53,057 nt of DNA, from positions 1 through 53,057 of the forward strand of contig JAHEKF010000014.1 in the NCBI GenBank assembly GCA_024638465.1. The letters run 5' to 3'. A model generated the notes under the pieces. That model saw nothing but the letters and a program-made list of their open reading frames with translations. It made no database searches and was not told the DNA's origin. How positions within the stretch are numbered: the stretch's first letter is position 1; each line of letters opens with the position of its first letter. Shown here piece by piece: positions 1 to 8,177 of the stretch. The stretch comes from Rhodospirillaceae bacterium (GTDB lineage: Bacteria > Pseudomonadota > Gammaproteobacteria > Steroidobacterales > Rariloculaceae). A program made the translations under genes and the position numbers.

Positions 1-2155
1 TTGCGGCATAGATCGCGTTGGCGATAGCGCCGCCCACCGAAGCCAGACCGATCTCGCCCATGCCCGTTGGCGGATTGTCGGTCGAGATTGCGCGGACTTC
101 GATATTGGGCATCTCGCTCATGCGCATCACCGGGTAGTCGTAGTAGTTGTTCTGCTGGACCACGCCGTTTTGGATGTCGAGCGTTTCCTGCAGCGCGTTG
201 CTGATACCGAAGACGACGTTGCCTTCGAGCTGGGCCTCGGAGTTTCTCGGCTGCAGGATGTAGCCGGCATCCGCCGCCATCCAGAAGCTGTGCACGGTGA
301 CCATGCCGCTGGCACGGTCCACGGAGACTTCCGCGACGCCAGCACCGAAAGTCGAGCCGTAACCGGCCAGTGACAAGCCGAGCGACGTCCCGTCGCGCGA
401 CGTGCCCCAGTCGGACATCTCCGCTACAGCCTCGAGGACGCCGAGCGCGCGCGGATTGTTGTGGCATAAACCCCGGCGAAACTCGAGCGCGTCCCGGCCC
501 CGCGCAACCGCGAGTTCATCGACGAACGACTCGGCCGCGAATTTGGTGTAGCTCGTTGCGACGCCGCGCCAGGCGCAGACACGCGATCGCCGCTCCGTGA
601 TGATGTGCTCCGCGAGAAAGTTCGGGATGTCGTATCGCGAGCTCTCGCTGCCGAGCATGGCGATCACGTCGCGTCCGTTCGACGCCTCCCAGCGGGGCGG
701 GTTCATGTACTCGAGCACGCGCGGCGCCGCGACGCGGTGATGCCAGCCGATCAGGTTGCCGTCGGCATCGAACGCGGCGCGCATGCGTTGTGCTGCCGCA
801 TTGCGGAACGTTCCATCCTTGACGTCGTCCTCGCGCGTCCAGATCACTTTGACCGGACGCCCGATCTCGCGGGAGATGTACATCGCGTCTTCGGCGTACT
901 TCTGTTTCCGTAGCGTGCGCCGGCCGTAGCCGCCGCCGATCTGCATCGGATGCAGCGTAATACGGTCGGGTGTCGTACCGAGGAATTCGGACGCGCCGAG
1001 AATCGACAGGCTCTGCGTTTGCGTGCTCACCCAGAGCTCCGCCGCCATGCCGTCTTCGGTCACGTGCGCGGTTGCGTTCATCGGTTCCATCTGCGCGTGA
1101 TAGGCAGGATCGGTGCGATAAGTCTGTTCGAAGACCTCGGCAGCGTTCGTGAACGGCTCAACGATGTCGCCGGTCTCGCGCCAGGCGTTGCCGCTTTGGC
1201 TCAGATCTTCGGCCTGGACTACCGCGGCTTCCAGATCGACTGCGAGATTCGCTTCGCGAAATGGCGAGTTCTCCGTCCAGGTGACCGCCAGCGCCTGCTT
1301 GCCCCAGAGACTGGCTTCGAAGGTGTCGGCGACGACCCCGACTCCCCATGGCAGACGTACGATGTCCGTCACACCGGCAACGGCTCGCGCCGCGGTGTCG
1401 TCAATCTCGACTGGTTCCTCGCCCTCGACGGGAGAGCGCAGCACCGACGCATAAACCATGTCGGGCACTTGCACGTCGATGCCGAACTCGGCCGTCCCAT
1501 TGGTCTTCGATGGCACGTCGCGGCGCGGAATGTCGCTGCCGAGGTAGCGGTGGGTGCCAAACGCCTTGAGTTCGTCTTCGCCGATCTCTGGTAGCTCATC
1601 CGGTGTGTCGGTGAAGCTCGCGATTTCGCCATAGCTCAAGCGCCGGCCCGATGGCGCATGCACGACGACGCTGGGTTCGGTCTCCAGTTCGTCGACCGGG
1701 ACGTCCCAATAAGCGGCGGCAGAGTCGACGAGTATCCGCCGCGCCTGCGCACCCGCGATTCGGATCCGTTCGAAGTAGGCCTGCACCGTGAGACTGCCGG
1801 CGGTGTACAACATGTTCTGGAAGAACGGGTTGCCATAGGCCTCGTCGTGGATCGTCACCGTGTGGACGTCAACCTTTTCCCAGTCGGCGTCGAGCTCGTC
1901 GGCGAGTACGAGCGGCAACGCGGTCGATGTGCCCTGGCCCATCTCGGTTCCGGGGTACTCGATCGTGATCCGGTCGTCGGTGCCGATCGTGACCCAGATG
2001 TTCGGGTCGAGATCGGTGCCGCTGCCGGTGACGGGCGGTGTCGCTTCTTCGGTGCTGCACGCGGTCATGATGCCGCTGCTGCCGATGACGAGCGTCAGCC
2101 CGCCGACACCCTGGAGAAATTCACGTCGATTCGATTGCAGAAGATCCTTGTTCAT
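1..2155 (-). CDS. Molybdopterin-binding subunit of a TAT-exported aldehyde/xanthine-type hydroxylase (IorB-like), 3' end cut by window
   Basis: 718 residues are visible, reading inward from the left edge with no stop; the family is usually a little longer, so only a short C-terminal tail is missing. The N-terminus carries a twin-arginine signal (SNRREFLQ, Arg10-Arg11) followed by a hydrophobic stretch ending in TACS, so export folded to the periplasm is expected. A glycine-rich cofactor loop (GGGYGRR) and the motif MGEIG with the presumed catalytic Glu701 identify the molybdenum-cofactor subunit of the isoquinoline 1-oxidoreductase beta group. The start is fixed by GGAGG five bases upstream and by the [2Fe-2S] subunit gene ending one base before it. 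Substrate is unknown; N-heterocycles or aldehydes are typical of the family. Confidence 0.9.
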   Translation of the reverse strand, partial: MNKDLLQSNRREFLQGVGGLTLVIGSSGIMTACSTEEATPPVTGSGTDLDPNIWVTIGTDDRITIEYPGTEMGQGTSTALPLVLADELDADWEKVDVHTVTIHDEAYGNPFFQNMLYTAGSLTVQAYFERIRIAGAQARRILVDSAAAYWDVPVDELETEPSVVVHAPSGRRLSYGEIASFTDTPDELPEIGEDELKAFGTHRYLGSDIPRRDVPSKTNGTAEFGIDVQVPDMVYASVLRSPVEGEEPVEIDDTAARAVAGVTDIVRLPWGVGVVADTFEASLWGKQALAVTWTENSPFREANLAVDLEAAVVQAEDLSQSGNAWRETGDIVEPFTNAAEVFEQTYRTDPAYHAQMEPMNATAHVTEDGMAAELWVSTQTQSLSILGASEFLGTTPDRITLHPMQIGGGYGRRTLRKQKYAEDAMYISREIGRPVKVIWTREDDVKDGTFRNAAAQRMRAAFDADGNLIGWHHRVAAPRVLEYMNPPRWEASNGRDVIAMLGSESSRYDIPNFLAEHIITERRSRVCAWRGVATSYTKFAAESFVDELAVARGRDALEFRRGLCHNNPRALGVLEAVAEMSDWGTSRDGTSLGLSLAGYGSTFGAGVAEVSVDRASGMVTVHSFWMAADAGYILQPRNSEAQLEGNVVFGISNALQETLDIQNGVVQQNNYYDYPVMRMSEMPNIEVRAISTDNPPTGMGEIGLASVGGAIANAIYAA

Positions 2156-2156
2156 C

Positions 2157-2609
2157 TCAAGCCTCCTCGACGGCGCGCTCGATGGCTCTGATGATGCCGT
2201 TGTAGGTGCCGCAACGGCAGATGTTGGTGCTCATGTGCGCGACGATTTCTTCCCGTGTGGGGTTGGGATTCGTGGTCAGCAAATCGGCCGCGCGCATGAT
2301 CTGCCCCGACTGGCAGTAGCCGCATTGCGGGACCTGCTCCTCGACCCAGGCCTGCTGCAGCGGATGGTCACCGTCAGGAGACAGTCCTTCGATCGTGGTC
2401 ACTTCACGGCCTTCGACGGCTGCGACCGGCGTCAGGCAGGCGAAGGTTGCCGAGCCATCGAGATGAACGGTGCACGCGCCGCACTGGCCGACGCCGCAGC
2501 CGAACTTCGTCCCCGTCATCCTGAGGTGTTCGCGAACAACCCAAAGCAGCGGCGTCCGTGGATCGACGTCGATATCGACGGCTGCCCCGTTAATCGTGAA
2601 ATTTGCCAT
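2157..2609 (-). CDS. [2Fe-2S] subunit of the IorAB-like molybdenum hydroxylase
   Basis: 150 residues, the standard length for the small subunit of two- or three-component molybdenum hydroxylases. The N-terminal plant-ferredoxin domain has Cys38, Cys43, Cys46 and Cys58; the C-terminal helical domain has Cys96, Cys99, Cys131 and Cys133 (motifs QCGYC and CRCG), so both clusters look intact. It would pass electrons from the molybdenum centre to an acceptor, in this group often a cytochrome. It is the promoter-proximal gene of a two-gene minus-strand operon; its stop lies one base from the start of the large subunit. It has no signal peptide and would be co-exported bound to the TAT-bearing partner, as known for this family. 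Confidence 0.92.
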   Translation of the reverse strand: MANFTINGAAVDIDVDPRTPLLWVVREHLRMTGTKFGCGVGQCGACTVHLDGSATFACLTPVAAVEGREVTTIEGLSPDGDHPLQQAWVEEQVPQCGYCQSGQIMRAADLLTTNPNPTREEIVAHMSTNICRCGTYNGIIRAIERAVEEA

Positions 2610-2843
2610 GTTTTTCCCCTCGCCTTGCGCGAGCCGCGCACGGAACTGCGCCCCGTTTCACGCGCCAGCCGGACTATCGCCACAATGCATCGGCGCTGTG
2701 GGTCGTGTGCGGTTAGTGTGCCAGATTCGGACTCTCGAGATCGACACCCGCCCGCCCGCACGGTCGCCCGTACCGCCGGCGCAGCGCATTTTTGAGCTAG
2801 AATACGCCCGCCGCCGGCCGGCCCGCCGCGACACTGTCCGCGG

Positions 2844-2872
2844 TTGTGACCGGCTCGTGAATTAACTACCAT
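2844..2872 (+). promoter_or_regulatory. Candidate sigma-70 promoter for the FmdB/M24/SSADH/E2 operon
   Basis: TTGTGA at 2844-2849 and TACCAT at 2867-2872 are separated by 17 bases, each matching the consensus hexamer at 4 of 6 positions. Transcription would start near 2879, at the left edge of the palindromic operator. No other hexamer pair of similar quality was found in the region by eye. Confidence 0.45.
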
Positions 2873-2879
2873 AAGCGGT

Positions 2880-2897
2880 TCTGCAATCGTTTGCAGA
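2880..2897. promoter_or_regulatory. LacI-family operator copy 1 (TCTGCAATCGTTTGCAGA)
   Basis: An 18-bp near-perfect palindrome (8 of 9 positions paired) with the central CG typical of LacI/PurR-type operators. Its 14-bp core TGCAATCGTTTGCA is the exact reverse complement of the core at 12975-12988, next to the LacI-family regulator gene. It lies just downstream of a candidate promoter and 22 bases before the FmdB-like start codon, where a bound repressor would block transcription. Confidence 0.75.
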
Positions 2898-2919
2898 GAA
2901 ACCGCGAAAGAGTAACCGC

Positions 2920-3231
2920 ATGCCGACCTATACTTACGAGTCGATACCGACGGACGGATCCGCGCCCGCGCGCTTCGAAGTCGTGCAGCGTATGAATGAC
3001 GCGCCGTTGAACTCGCATCCCGATACGGGCGAGCCCGTGCGCCGCATCATCACGGGCGGGCAGGGGATCAAAGGCAAGCCGATCCGGCGCTCTACCGTGG
3101 TCAACAAGAACCTCGCCGGAGCGACCCCCTGCGGCTGCGCGTCGGCGGCGCTGGCAACTGCGACGGGAAGACCCGCTGCCGCGCTCAAACACCGGCACGC
3201 CGGTCACTCGCACGGACCTCACCGACACTAA
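2920..3231 (+). CDS. FmdB-like small protein lacking the zinc-ribbon cysteines, His-rich tail
   Basis: 103 residues. The start MPTYTYES and the segment DTGEPVRRIITGGQG match the FmdB/zinc-ribbon family, but the two CxxC knuckles usually found after PTYxY and before GxPVRR are replaced (YESIPTDG and HPDTGE). Two cysteines (Cys-Gly-Cys, after TP) and a histidine-rich C-terminus (HRHAGHSHGPHRH) remain, which could bind metal in a different way. It is the first gene of a four-gene plus-strand operon under the candidate LacI operator. Members of this family sit in amide- and formamide-degradation operons, but the biochemical role is unclear; I infer only a small accessory or metal-handling protein. 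Confidence 0.7.
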   Translation: MPTYTYESIPTDGSAPARFEVVQRMNDAPLNSHPDTGEPVRRIITGGQGIKGKPIRRSTVVNKNLAGATPCGCASAALATATGRPAAALKHRHAGHSHGPHRH

Positions 3232-3268
3232 GCGACGAGCGCAACGGCGCTCACCCTGGAGACGATCA

Positions 3269-4552
3269 ATGGCTACGTCCGACGACAACAACGCACTCGA
3301 CACGAACTGGAACTGGGACCGGCCGATCGCATCACCAGGCCGGATGAACGTCGACTTCGAGGAGCGTGTCAATTTCGATCGCTTGCGCGATTATCGCGTT
3401 GCGCGCACCCGGCAGGCGATTGCGAATTCCGATCTCGGCGCCGTGCTTTGCTTCGACAACAACAACATCCGCTACATTACTGGCAGCGTGATTGGCGAAT
3501 GGGCCCGCGACAAGATTTGTCGCTATACGCTGTTTACGGGTACGTCCGATCCCTATCTCTGGGATTTCGGGTCCGCCGCAACGCACCACCGCCTGTTCGC
3601 ACCGTGGCTGCAGCCGGATCGTTGCCGCGCCGGCATGCTCGGCCTCCGAGGCTCGGTCGCCGAAGAAGCCGGACTGTTCAGGAATGCGGCGGAGGAGATT
3701 GCTGAACTGCTGAAGAAAGAGGGCGTCGCCGACATGCCCGTCGGCGTCGATGTTGCGGAGCCGCCGATGATGTTCGCGCTCAAGGCAGCCGGCATCGATG
3801 TCCGCGACGGCCAACAGGTTATGCTGAACGCGCGTCAGATCAAGAGCGTTGACGAGATCATGCTGTTGAATACGGCGGCATCGATGGTCGACGGCACCTA
3901 CCAGGTCATCGCCGAGGCGCTCAAGCCCGGTGCCCGGGAAAACGAGATGGTCGCGCTCGCGAACCACCAGCTTTACGAAGCGGGTTCCGACGACGTCGAG
4001 GCGATCAACGCGGTCTCGGGCGAGCGCTGCAGTCCGCATCCGCATAATTTCACCGACCGGATGTACCGGCCCGGCGATCAGGCATTCTTCGACGTGATTC
4101 AGTCCTACATGGGTTATCGCACCTGTTATTACCGGACGCTCAACGTCGGCTCGTCGACGCCGGCGCAGGAAGATGCCTATCGGCGCGCGCGGGAATGGAT
4201 CGATGTCGCGATAGATATGGTGAAGCCGGGAGTCACCACCGATCATATCGCCGAGAAGTGGCCGGAAGCGCCCGAGTTCGGTTTCGAGAATGAAATGGAA
4301 GCCTTTGGCCTGCAGTTCGGTCACGGTCTGGGACTGGCGCTTCACGAACGCCCGATCATCAGTCGCCTCGTGTCACTCGATAATCCTTTCGAGTTGCAGG
4401 AAGGCATGGTGTTCGCACTCGAAACCTATTGCCCTGCGGCTGACGGTAACGGTGCCGCCAGAATCGAAGAGGAAGTCGTCGTAACGCCTGACGGCTGCAG
4501 AATCATTACGCTGTTCCCGGCACAGGAACTGTTCATCGCGAACGAGTATTAG
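3269..4552 (+). CDS. M24-fold (aminopeptidase P/creatinase) hydrolase with replaced metal ligands
   Basis: 427 residues with an N-terminal creatinase_N-like half and a C-terminal pita-bread catalytic half. Asp275, His352, Glu385 and Glu400 sit at canonical ligand positions. The Asp-x-Asp pair is broken (Ile277), and the next ligand Asp is Cys286 in MGYRTCYYRT. Creatinase, which needs no metal, shows a similar change (GYYTALERT, recalled from the literature), and His259 in HPHNFTDR lines up with creatinase's catalytic His in AHNPVTTR. A metal-independent C-N hydrolase is therefore more likely than a peptidase. It follows the FmdB-like gene by 37 bases and precedes an aldehyde dehydrogenase, suggesting catabolism of an amine or amidine-type compound. 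The substrate is not identifiable. Confidence 0.75.
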   Translation: MATSDDNNALDTNWNWDRPIASPGRMNVDFEERVNFDRLRDYRVARTRQAIANSDLGAVLCFDNNNIRYITGSVIGEWARDKICRYTLFTGTSDPYLWDFGSAATHHRLFAPWLQPDRCRAGMLGLRGSVAEEAGLFRNAAEEIAELLKKEGVADMPVGVDVAEPPMMFALKAAGIDVRDGQQVMLNARQIKSVDEIMLLNTAASMVDGTYQVIAEALKPGARENEMVALANHQLYEAGSDDVEAINAVSGERCSPHPHNFTDRMYRPGDQAFFDVIQSYMGYRTCYYRTLNVGSSTPAQEDAYRRAREWIDVAIDMVKPGVTTDHIAEKWPEAPEFGFENEMEAFGLQFGHGLGLALHERPIISRLVSLDNPFELQEGMVFALETYCPAADGNGAARIEEEVVVTPDGCRIITLFPAQELFIANEY

Positions 4553-4597
4553 AGCGCACTCGCTTTCAGGAACCCGATTACATAGAGACGATTAACC

Positions 4598-6025
4598 ATG
4601 CAAACAGAATTATTCATCGGCGGTAAGTGGCGACCGGCATCGGACGGCGCGAAGTTTCCGATCATCGATCCTTCGACGGAAGAAACGATTGCGGATGTTG
4701 CGAGCGCGACAGTTGACGACGTGATCGAAGCGGTCGAGCTTGCGGATGCTGCCGGAAAGGAGTGGGCGCAGCGAGCGCCGCGCGAGCGCGCCGAAATCCT
4801 TCGCAAGTGCTGGGAACTTCTCGACAGTCGCAAGAGCGAAATTGCCGAGTACATCGTCAGGGAGAACGGCAAAGCGCTGCCCGATGCCGTCGGTGAGACG
4901 AGTTATGCGATCGAGTTCTTTCGCTGGTACTCCGAGGAGGCCGTGCGTAACTACGGTGAGATACTGGAGTCGCCCGCCGGCGGCAACAAGATCGTTGTCG
5001 TGCATCAACCTATCGGCGTCAGCGTACTCGTCACGCCCTGGAATTATCCGGCTGCGATGGCAACCCGGAAGATCGCTCCCGCAATAGCTGCCGGCTGCCC
5101 GGTCATACTGAAGCCGGCATCGGACACACCGCTGACGGCATTGCTGGTCGCAGAGATCCTGACCGAAGGCGGCGTGCCGCCCGGCGTCATGAACGTAATT
5201 CCTTCGCGACGCTCGGGCGAAGTCGTGAGCGCGATGCTGCATCATCCCGCCGTGCGCAAGCTTTCGTTTACAGGCTCGACCGAAGTCGGCCGCGGCCTGC
5301 TGCGTGAAGCTTCCGACTGCATCGTTAACTGCTCGATGGAGCTTGGTGGCAACGCGCCTTTCCTGGTTTTCGACGATGCCGATATCGATGCCGCGGTGGC
5401 CGGTGCGATGATCGCGAAGATGCGCAACGGCGGCGAGGCCTGCACGGCCGCGAACCGCTTCTATGCTCACGAGAAGATCTACGATGAGTTCGCGGAGAAA
5501 TTCGCAGCGGCCATGAAAGCGTTCAAGGTCGGCCCCGGCCTCGAGGACGGGGTGCAGCTCGGGCCTATGGTCAACGAGTGGGCGATCAAGGATATCGATG
5601 CGCTCGTTCAGGACGCAGCGAAGCGCGGCTCGGATGTTCTGACCGGCGGCGCGCCGCTCGACCGCCAGGGCTATTACTACCCGCCAACCGTGCTCGGTCA
5701 TGTGCCCGAAGACGCCAACATTATGCATGATGAAGTTTTCGGCCCGGTCGCTCCTATCGTTGCATTCAGCGACGACGACGAAGTCATTGCCAAGGCCAAC
5801 AATACCGAGTACGGGCTCGTTTCGTATCTCTACACGAAGAATCTCAAGCGAGGCATGGCCGTTTCCGAACGACTCGATGCCGGAATGATCGGGCTGAACC
5901 GCGGTCTCGTTTCCGATCCGGCCGCGCCTTTCGGTGGGACCAAGCAGAGCGGACTCGGACGCGAGGGATCTCACGAGGGTATGCGGGAATACATGGAGAC
6001 GAAGTACATTGCCGTGGAGTGGTAG
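4598..6025 (+). CDS. gabD: NAD(P)-dependent succinate-semialdehyde-type aldehyde dehydrogenase
   Basis: 475 residues, full length for the ALDH superfamily. The Rossmann motif FTGSTEVG, the general-base Glu248 in MELGGN and the catalytic Cys282 in GGEACTAANR are all present, and the N-terminal FIGGKW and C-terminal FGGTKQSGLGREG segments are typical of the SSADH group. It oxidises an aldehyde, most likely a semialdehyde, to the acid. It lies 45 bases after the creatinase-like gene and six bases before the E2 gene, so the three are probably co-transcribed. The exact substrate is not proven: glycolaldehyde, succinate semialdehyde and betaine aldehyde dehydrogenases share these motifs. Confidence 0.85.
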   Translation: MQTELFIGGKWRPASDGAKFPIIDPSTEETIADVASATVDDVIEAVELADAAGKEWAQRAPRERAEILRKCWELLDSRKSEIAEYIVRENGKALPDAVGETSYAIEFFRWYSEEAVRNYGEILESPAGGNKIVVVHQPIGVSVLVTPWNYPAAMATRKIAPAIAAGCPVILKPASDTPLTALLVAEILTEGGVPPGVMNVIPSRRSGEVVSAMLHHPAVRKLSFTGSTEVGRGLLREASDCIVNCSMELGGNAPFLVFDDADIDAAVAGAMIAKMRNGGEACTAANRFYAHEKIYDEFAEKFAAAMKAFKVGPGLEDGVQLGPMVNEWAIKDIDALVQDAAKRGSDVLTGGAPLDRQGYYYPPTVLGHVPEDANIMHDEVFGPVAPIVAFSDDDEVIAKANNTEYGLVSYLYTKNLKRGMAVSERLDAGMIGLNRGLVSDPAAPFGGTKQSGLGREGSHEGMREYMETKYIAVEW

Positions 6026-6031
6026 TCGCGC

Positions 6032-7261
6032 ATGAAGGTACTGATGCCGCAACTCGGCGAAACCGTCGCCGAGGGTACTGTCGCGGTCTGGCGCAAGCGT
6101 GTCGGTGATCAGGTCGAACTGGACGAGATTCTTGCCGACGTAGAAACGGATAAGGCGGCCGTCGAAATTCCTGCCGGCGCTGCGGGCGTTCTCACCGATA
6201 TCCTCGTGCTCGACGGGGAGACCGTCGACGTCGGCACGGTGCTCGCAATAATCGACGACGGAACTGAAGACGTTATCGCCGATGACGACCCGACGCTGGT
6301 AGCGGAGCCGGCCCTGGAGCTCGAAGCGCAATCTGCGCCGGCTGCCGCACCGGCCGTGGCTGCAGCCGGGTCACGCATAACCCGCACCGGCGCGCAGCGG
6401 CTATCGCCGGTTGTACGCCGCTTGCTCGGTGAACATGGTCTCGATGCAGCGGCATTGACCGGAACGGGCCGCGATGGCCGCATCACGCGCCGCGACGTGC
6501 TCGCTGCGATGGAAGCCCGACCTGCGCCGGCGCCCGCTCCGGTGACTTCTGTTTCCGAAGCGCCGCCGCTACGGCCGGTTCCGGGAGAGACGGTTTCTTT
6601 CTCGCGAACACGGCAGGCGAACGCAGTGCAATCGGTCGCTTCGAAAGCGACGAGCGCACATGTCCTGCAGTCGGTCGAGATCGACTTCAGCGCGGTACAG
6701 CGCGCGCGTGTGCAAGCGTCAGGATTGAGCCTGCTGGCGTTTCTCGCACACGCCGCTTGTCGCGCTTTACGCGAATTCCCGAACTTGAACGCCAGCGTCG
6801 ACGGTGACGCCTTCGTCATGCATTCCGACATCAATCTCGGCGTGGCGGTGGATCTCGGTGCCGAAGGCGTGCTGACTCCCGTGATCGCTGCCGCCGACGA
6901 GCTGACCGTATCGGGGCTCGATGCGCGCATCGGAGATGTCATGGCAAGAGCCGAACGCGGGCAGCTTTCGCCTGCCGAACTCGCGTTCGGAACCTATACG
7001 CTGTCGAACTACGGCAGCTACGGTACGCTGATGACGGCACCGATCATCTGGCAGCCGCAGGTCGGGGTTCTGTCGATGGATTCCGTGAAAAAACGGCCGG
7101 TCGTGGTTGAAGGTGCGATGGGCGATTCTTTAGCTATACGACCCGTCGGATTAATTACGCAGTCATTCGATCATCGCGCGATCGACGGCGGTTATTCGGG
7201 CGCGTTCCTCGCGCGCCTCAGGGAGATCGTCGAGCAAACGGACTGGTCCGCCCGACTCTAG
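6032..7261 (+). CDS. Dihydrolipoamide acyltransferase (E2), orphan of E1 and E3
   Basis: 409 residues. One lipoyl domain (1-78) has the lipoylated Lys41 in ETDKAAVE; an Ala/Pro linker leads to a peripheral-subunit-binding domain (about 121-158) and the acyltransferase domain with HRAIDGG (His381, Asp385). All parts of a 2-oxo acid dehydrogenase E2 are intact. No E1 or E3 gene lies in the window, so its complex partners must be encoded elsewhere or it works in an unusual complex. Its position as last gene of the operon, six bases after the aldehyde dehydrogenase, suggests the pathway produces or consumes an acyl-CoA. Confidence 0.9.
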   Translation: MKVLMPQLGETVAEGTVAVWRKRVGDQVELDEILADVETDKAAVEIPAGAAGVLTDILVLDGETVDVGTVLAIIDDGTEDVIADDDPTLVAEPALELEAQSAPAAAPAVAAAGSRITRTGAQRLSPVVRRLLGEHGLDAAALTGTGRDGRITRRDVLAAMEARPAPAPAPVTSVSEAPPLRPVPGETVSFSRTRQANAVQSVASKATSAHVLQSVEIDFSAVQRARVQASGLSLLAFLAHAACRALREFPNLNASVDGDAFVMHSDINLGVAVDLGAEGVLTPVIAAADELTVSGLDARIGDVMARAERGQLSPAELAFGTYTLSNYGSYGTLMTAPIIWQPQVGVLSMDSVKKRPVVVEGAMGDSLAIRPVGLITQSFDHRAIDGGYSGAFLARLREIVEQTDWSARL

Positions 7262-7266
7262 CGTCG

Positions 7267-8175
7267 TTACTCGGCGACGGAGAGCAGCAGAGAGACCGTC
7301 GTATCGAACAACGCGAAGAGATCGTCGGCATCTTCACTGCCGCCGACGGTGAATGGCAGTACCAACTTCGGAATCGCGGCGCGGTCGGCTAACCATTGCG
7401 ATGCCCGATCATCCTGGTAGGACGCACGAATGACGGCATGAACGGGCTGAGACTGAACTCGCGCCAGCACGTCCGCAAGATGCGCCCCGCTCGGCGGAAC
7501 GCCGGGCTTCGGCTCCAGCGTCGCGACTTCTTCGATTCCGAGCCAGTTGAAAAGATACACCCAGCTCTTGTGATAGATCGAAACACGGAGTCCGCGCAGC
7601 GGCCCCGCTCGTTCCTCCCAATTCAGAATCGCTTCCGACCAGCGAGCCTGGAAGGCTTCGTTGCGCGATAAATAGCGGGCAGAGTTGCCGGGATCGAGTT
7701 CAGTCAATCGATCCGCCAGTGCATGCGCGACGATCGCGACATTATTCGGGTCGAGATGCACGTGCGGATTCCCATAGGGATGAATATCTCCCTGGCTCCT
7801 GTCGAGACGCGTCGGTACGTCGAGCATCGTAACGAAGTCGCTGGCCGCAAAATTCCCGGGCTGACCGGTTTGGATCGCGCCGTTCGTGGACTGGCGCAGT
7901 AGCAGCGGCAACCAGCCAATCTCGAGATCGGCACCCGTGCAGACCAGGAGGTCCGCCCGGCGCGCCTGCGCCATCAGGCTCGGACGCGCTTGAATTCGAT
8001 GCGGGTCCTGCAGCCCCGAGGTAGCTGAATTGACGGTAACGTTGTCGCCACCGAGAATTTCGACCAACGAGGCCCACTCGGGCTCGCAGGCCAGGACACG
8101 CAAGTCGGCTGCTGCCGGTTGGCCGGTCACAAGGGTTGCGGCGAAGATTGAGAAACTCGCTATAAGGTGTCGCAT
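7267..8175 (-). CDS. znuA: Periplasmic zinc/manganese-binding protein of an ABC transporter (ZnuA-like)
   Basis: 302 residues with a signal peptide (MRHLIASFSIFAATLVTGQPAAA). Likely metal ligands of the cluster A-I family are His59 (DPH), His138/His140 (NPHVHLDP) and His202 (YHKSW). The long His/Asp-rich loop of enterobacterial ZnuA is missing. I chose the ATG two bases after the outer-membrane-protein stop; an upstream in-frame start would make a 19-residue Arg-rich extension that spoils the signal peptide. It is second gene of a minus-strand pair and lies divergent from the ATPase and permease genes, an uncommon split arrangement. Zinc is the most likely substrate, with manganese possible. 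Confidence 0.85.
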   Translation of the reverse strand: MRHLIASFSIFAATLVTGQPAAADLRVLACEPEWASLVEILGGDNVTVNSATSGLQDPHRIQARPSLMAQARRADLLVCTGADLEIGWLPLLLRQSTNGAIQTGQPGNFAASDFVTMLDVPTRLDRSQGDIHPYGNPHVHLDPNNVAIVAHALADRLTELDPGNSARYLSRNEAFQARWSEAILNWEERAGPLRGLRVSIYHKSWVYLFNWLGIEEVATLEPKPGVPPSGAHLADVLARVQSQPVHAVIRASYQDDRASQWLADRAAIPKLVLPFTVGGSEDADDLFALFDTTVSLLLSVAE

Positions 8176-8177
8176 GC

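Larger units (their letters stand above)
2610..2919. other. Divergent intergenic region (310 bp) between the iorA-like gene and the FmdB-like gene
   Basis: This is the only stretch over 300 bases without a gene. Its right part holds a plus-strand promoter candidate and the LacI-type operator described separately. The middle part (about 2740-2840) is very GC-rich with CCGCCGG-type runs and no convincing reading frame. The minus-strand promoter for the hydroxylase pair must also lie here, but I cannot place it. Confidence 0.7.

Noticed and set aside
3269-4552. Assignment as the DMSP lyase DddP, which is also an M24-fold protein with a similar N-terminal segment
   Set aside because: Key DddP ligands and the catalytic Asp region are not kept; creatinase-like features fit better.
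3332-6331. Long minus-strand open frames opposite the M24 and aldehyde dehydrogenase genes (337 and 573 codons)
   Set aside because: They are mirror frames of GC-rich genes whose plus-strand products have complete, recognised motifs; no homology or start signals.
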